Of a stretch of DNA of 6,148 nt, positions 5,849 to 6,148 are shown piece after piece. The DNA is from Sphingopyxis sp. (GTDB lineage: Bacteria; Pseudomonadota; Alphaproteobacteria; Sphingomonadales; Sphingomonadaceae), in NCBI GenBank assembly GCA_012035435.1, contig JAAUPH010000150.1:1-6148 (forward strand), written 5' to 3'. Below the pieces are notes generated by a model. The model had not been told where the DNA came from, searched no databases, and saw only the letters and a list, made by a program, of their open reading frames with translations. The position numbers were made by a program, and so were the translations under genes. Position 1 is the stretch's first letter. Every line of letters starts with the position of its first letter.

Positions 5849-6148
5849 CAGCGCCGCAAAAGAGCGCCTGCGTGAGATCGCTCAGGAGGTCATAGACCTG
5901 CAGGAGAAGTACCGCCCCTACCGTCTGGATGGGATGCTCTCGCGGTCTCGGGAGATCGCCATGAGGATCGCCCTGATCGTTGCCATGAGCCGCAACAAGA
6001 AGCGCATTGACGAGGTGTCTCTGAACTGGTCCTGGGACTACGTTCGCTTCTACACCATGGATATGATCTTCAACACGCGGCGCATGATGGGCTCGACCCC
6101 GGTAGCCCGCATCGCCGATCACCTGGCCGAAGTTATCGCTGAGGCAGG
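5790..6148 (+). CDS. C-terminal region of a DUF3987-like primase/helicase-type protein, truncated at both ends
   Basis: A plus-strand frame is open from just after a TAG (5787-5789) to the window edge, with no convincing start. The convincing protein begins at about 5826: APEIVEFTSAAKERLREIA, then YRPYRLDGMLSRSREIAMRIALIVAMSRNKKRI (roughly 5916-6011), NWSWDYVRFYTMDMIFNTRRM and ARIADHLAEVIAEA. The order of a post-ATPase segment, an 'SRSREIAMRIALIVA' helix, a 'W..DYVRFYT' helix and a closing winged-helix-like segment is what I know from DUF3987-type replication proteins of phages and plasmids. The Walker motifs would lie upstream and are absent. Codon choice (TCT, CGG, AGG, GTA, GTT) differs from the left part of the window. 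It overlaps the antisense adaptor frame by up to 59 bases, so at least one of the two is broken. Family recognition is from memory of motif style and is moderate. Confidence 0.5.
   Translation, partial: MPPLPAKSIEADAPEIVEFTSAAKERLREIAQEVIDLQEKYRPYRLDGMLSRSREIAMRIALIVAMSRNKKRIDEVSLNWSWDYVRFYTMDMIFNTRRMMGSTPVARIADHLAEVIAEA

Noticed and set aside
5622..6122. Minus-strand open frame (166 codons) at the right end
   Set aside because: Arg-rich, no motifs, and antisense to the primase-like frame, which has convincing helices.

Overview
The window looks like part of a GC-rich alphaproteobacterial chromosome, most likely a sphingomonad-type organism (order Sphingomonadales). This rests on protein style, codon use rich in GCG, CTG and CGC, frequent GTG/TTG starts and tightly packed genes. 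It is an impression, not a database result. The last few hundred bases differ and may come from a mobile element or a mis-joined contig.

Layout: two convergent gene strings meet at overlapping stop codons near 2802-2807. The plus-strand string holds the 3' part of a hydantoinase B/oxoprolinase-type gene (1-988, with an apparent one-base deletion at 94/95), a class III CoA-transferase (995-2182) and an isochorismatase-fold amidohydrolase close to N-carbamoylsarcosine amidase (2184-2807). The minus-strand string, in transcription order, holds the C-terminal part of a probable HlyD-like adaptor gene (5848-5234), a MaoC-like hot-dog hydratase (5229-4708), a HpcH/CitE-type CoA-ester lyase (4711-3863) and an FMN oxidoreductase of the nitronate monooxygenase/2-nitropropane dioxygenase family (3785-2802). 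A striking 65-bp near-perfect palindrome (3801-3865) lies between the lyase and the flavoenzyme. It contains the lyase stop codon and directly abuts the flavoenzyme's ribosome binding site. The far right end (about 5790-6148, plus strand) carries an unlisted open frame resembling the C-terminal helical region of DUF3987-type phage or plasmid primase/helicase proteins.

How the genes may work together (inference): the set reads as a catabolic module. A cyclic amide or imide is opened by the HyuA/HyuB-type enzyme, and the resulting amide or carbamoyl compound is hydrolysed by the CSHase-like amidase. The acid is activated by the CoA-transferase, an unsaturated acyl-CoA is hydrated by the MaoC protein, and the hydroxyacyl-CoA is split by the CitE-like lyase. 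The flavoenzyme could supply a redox step. The substrate cannot be read from the sequence. No RNA genes, CRISPR arrays or complete insertion sequences were seen, and there is no gene-free stretch longer than 300 bases.
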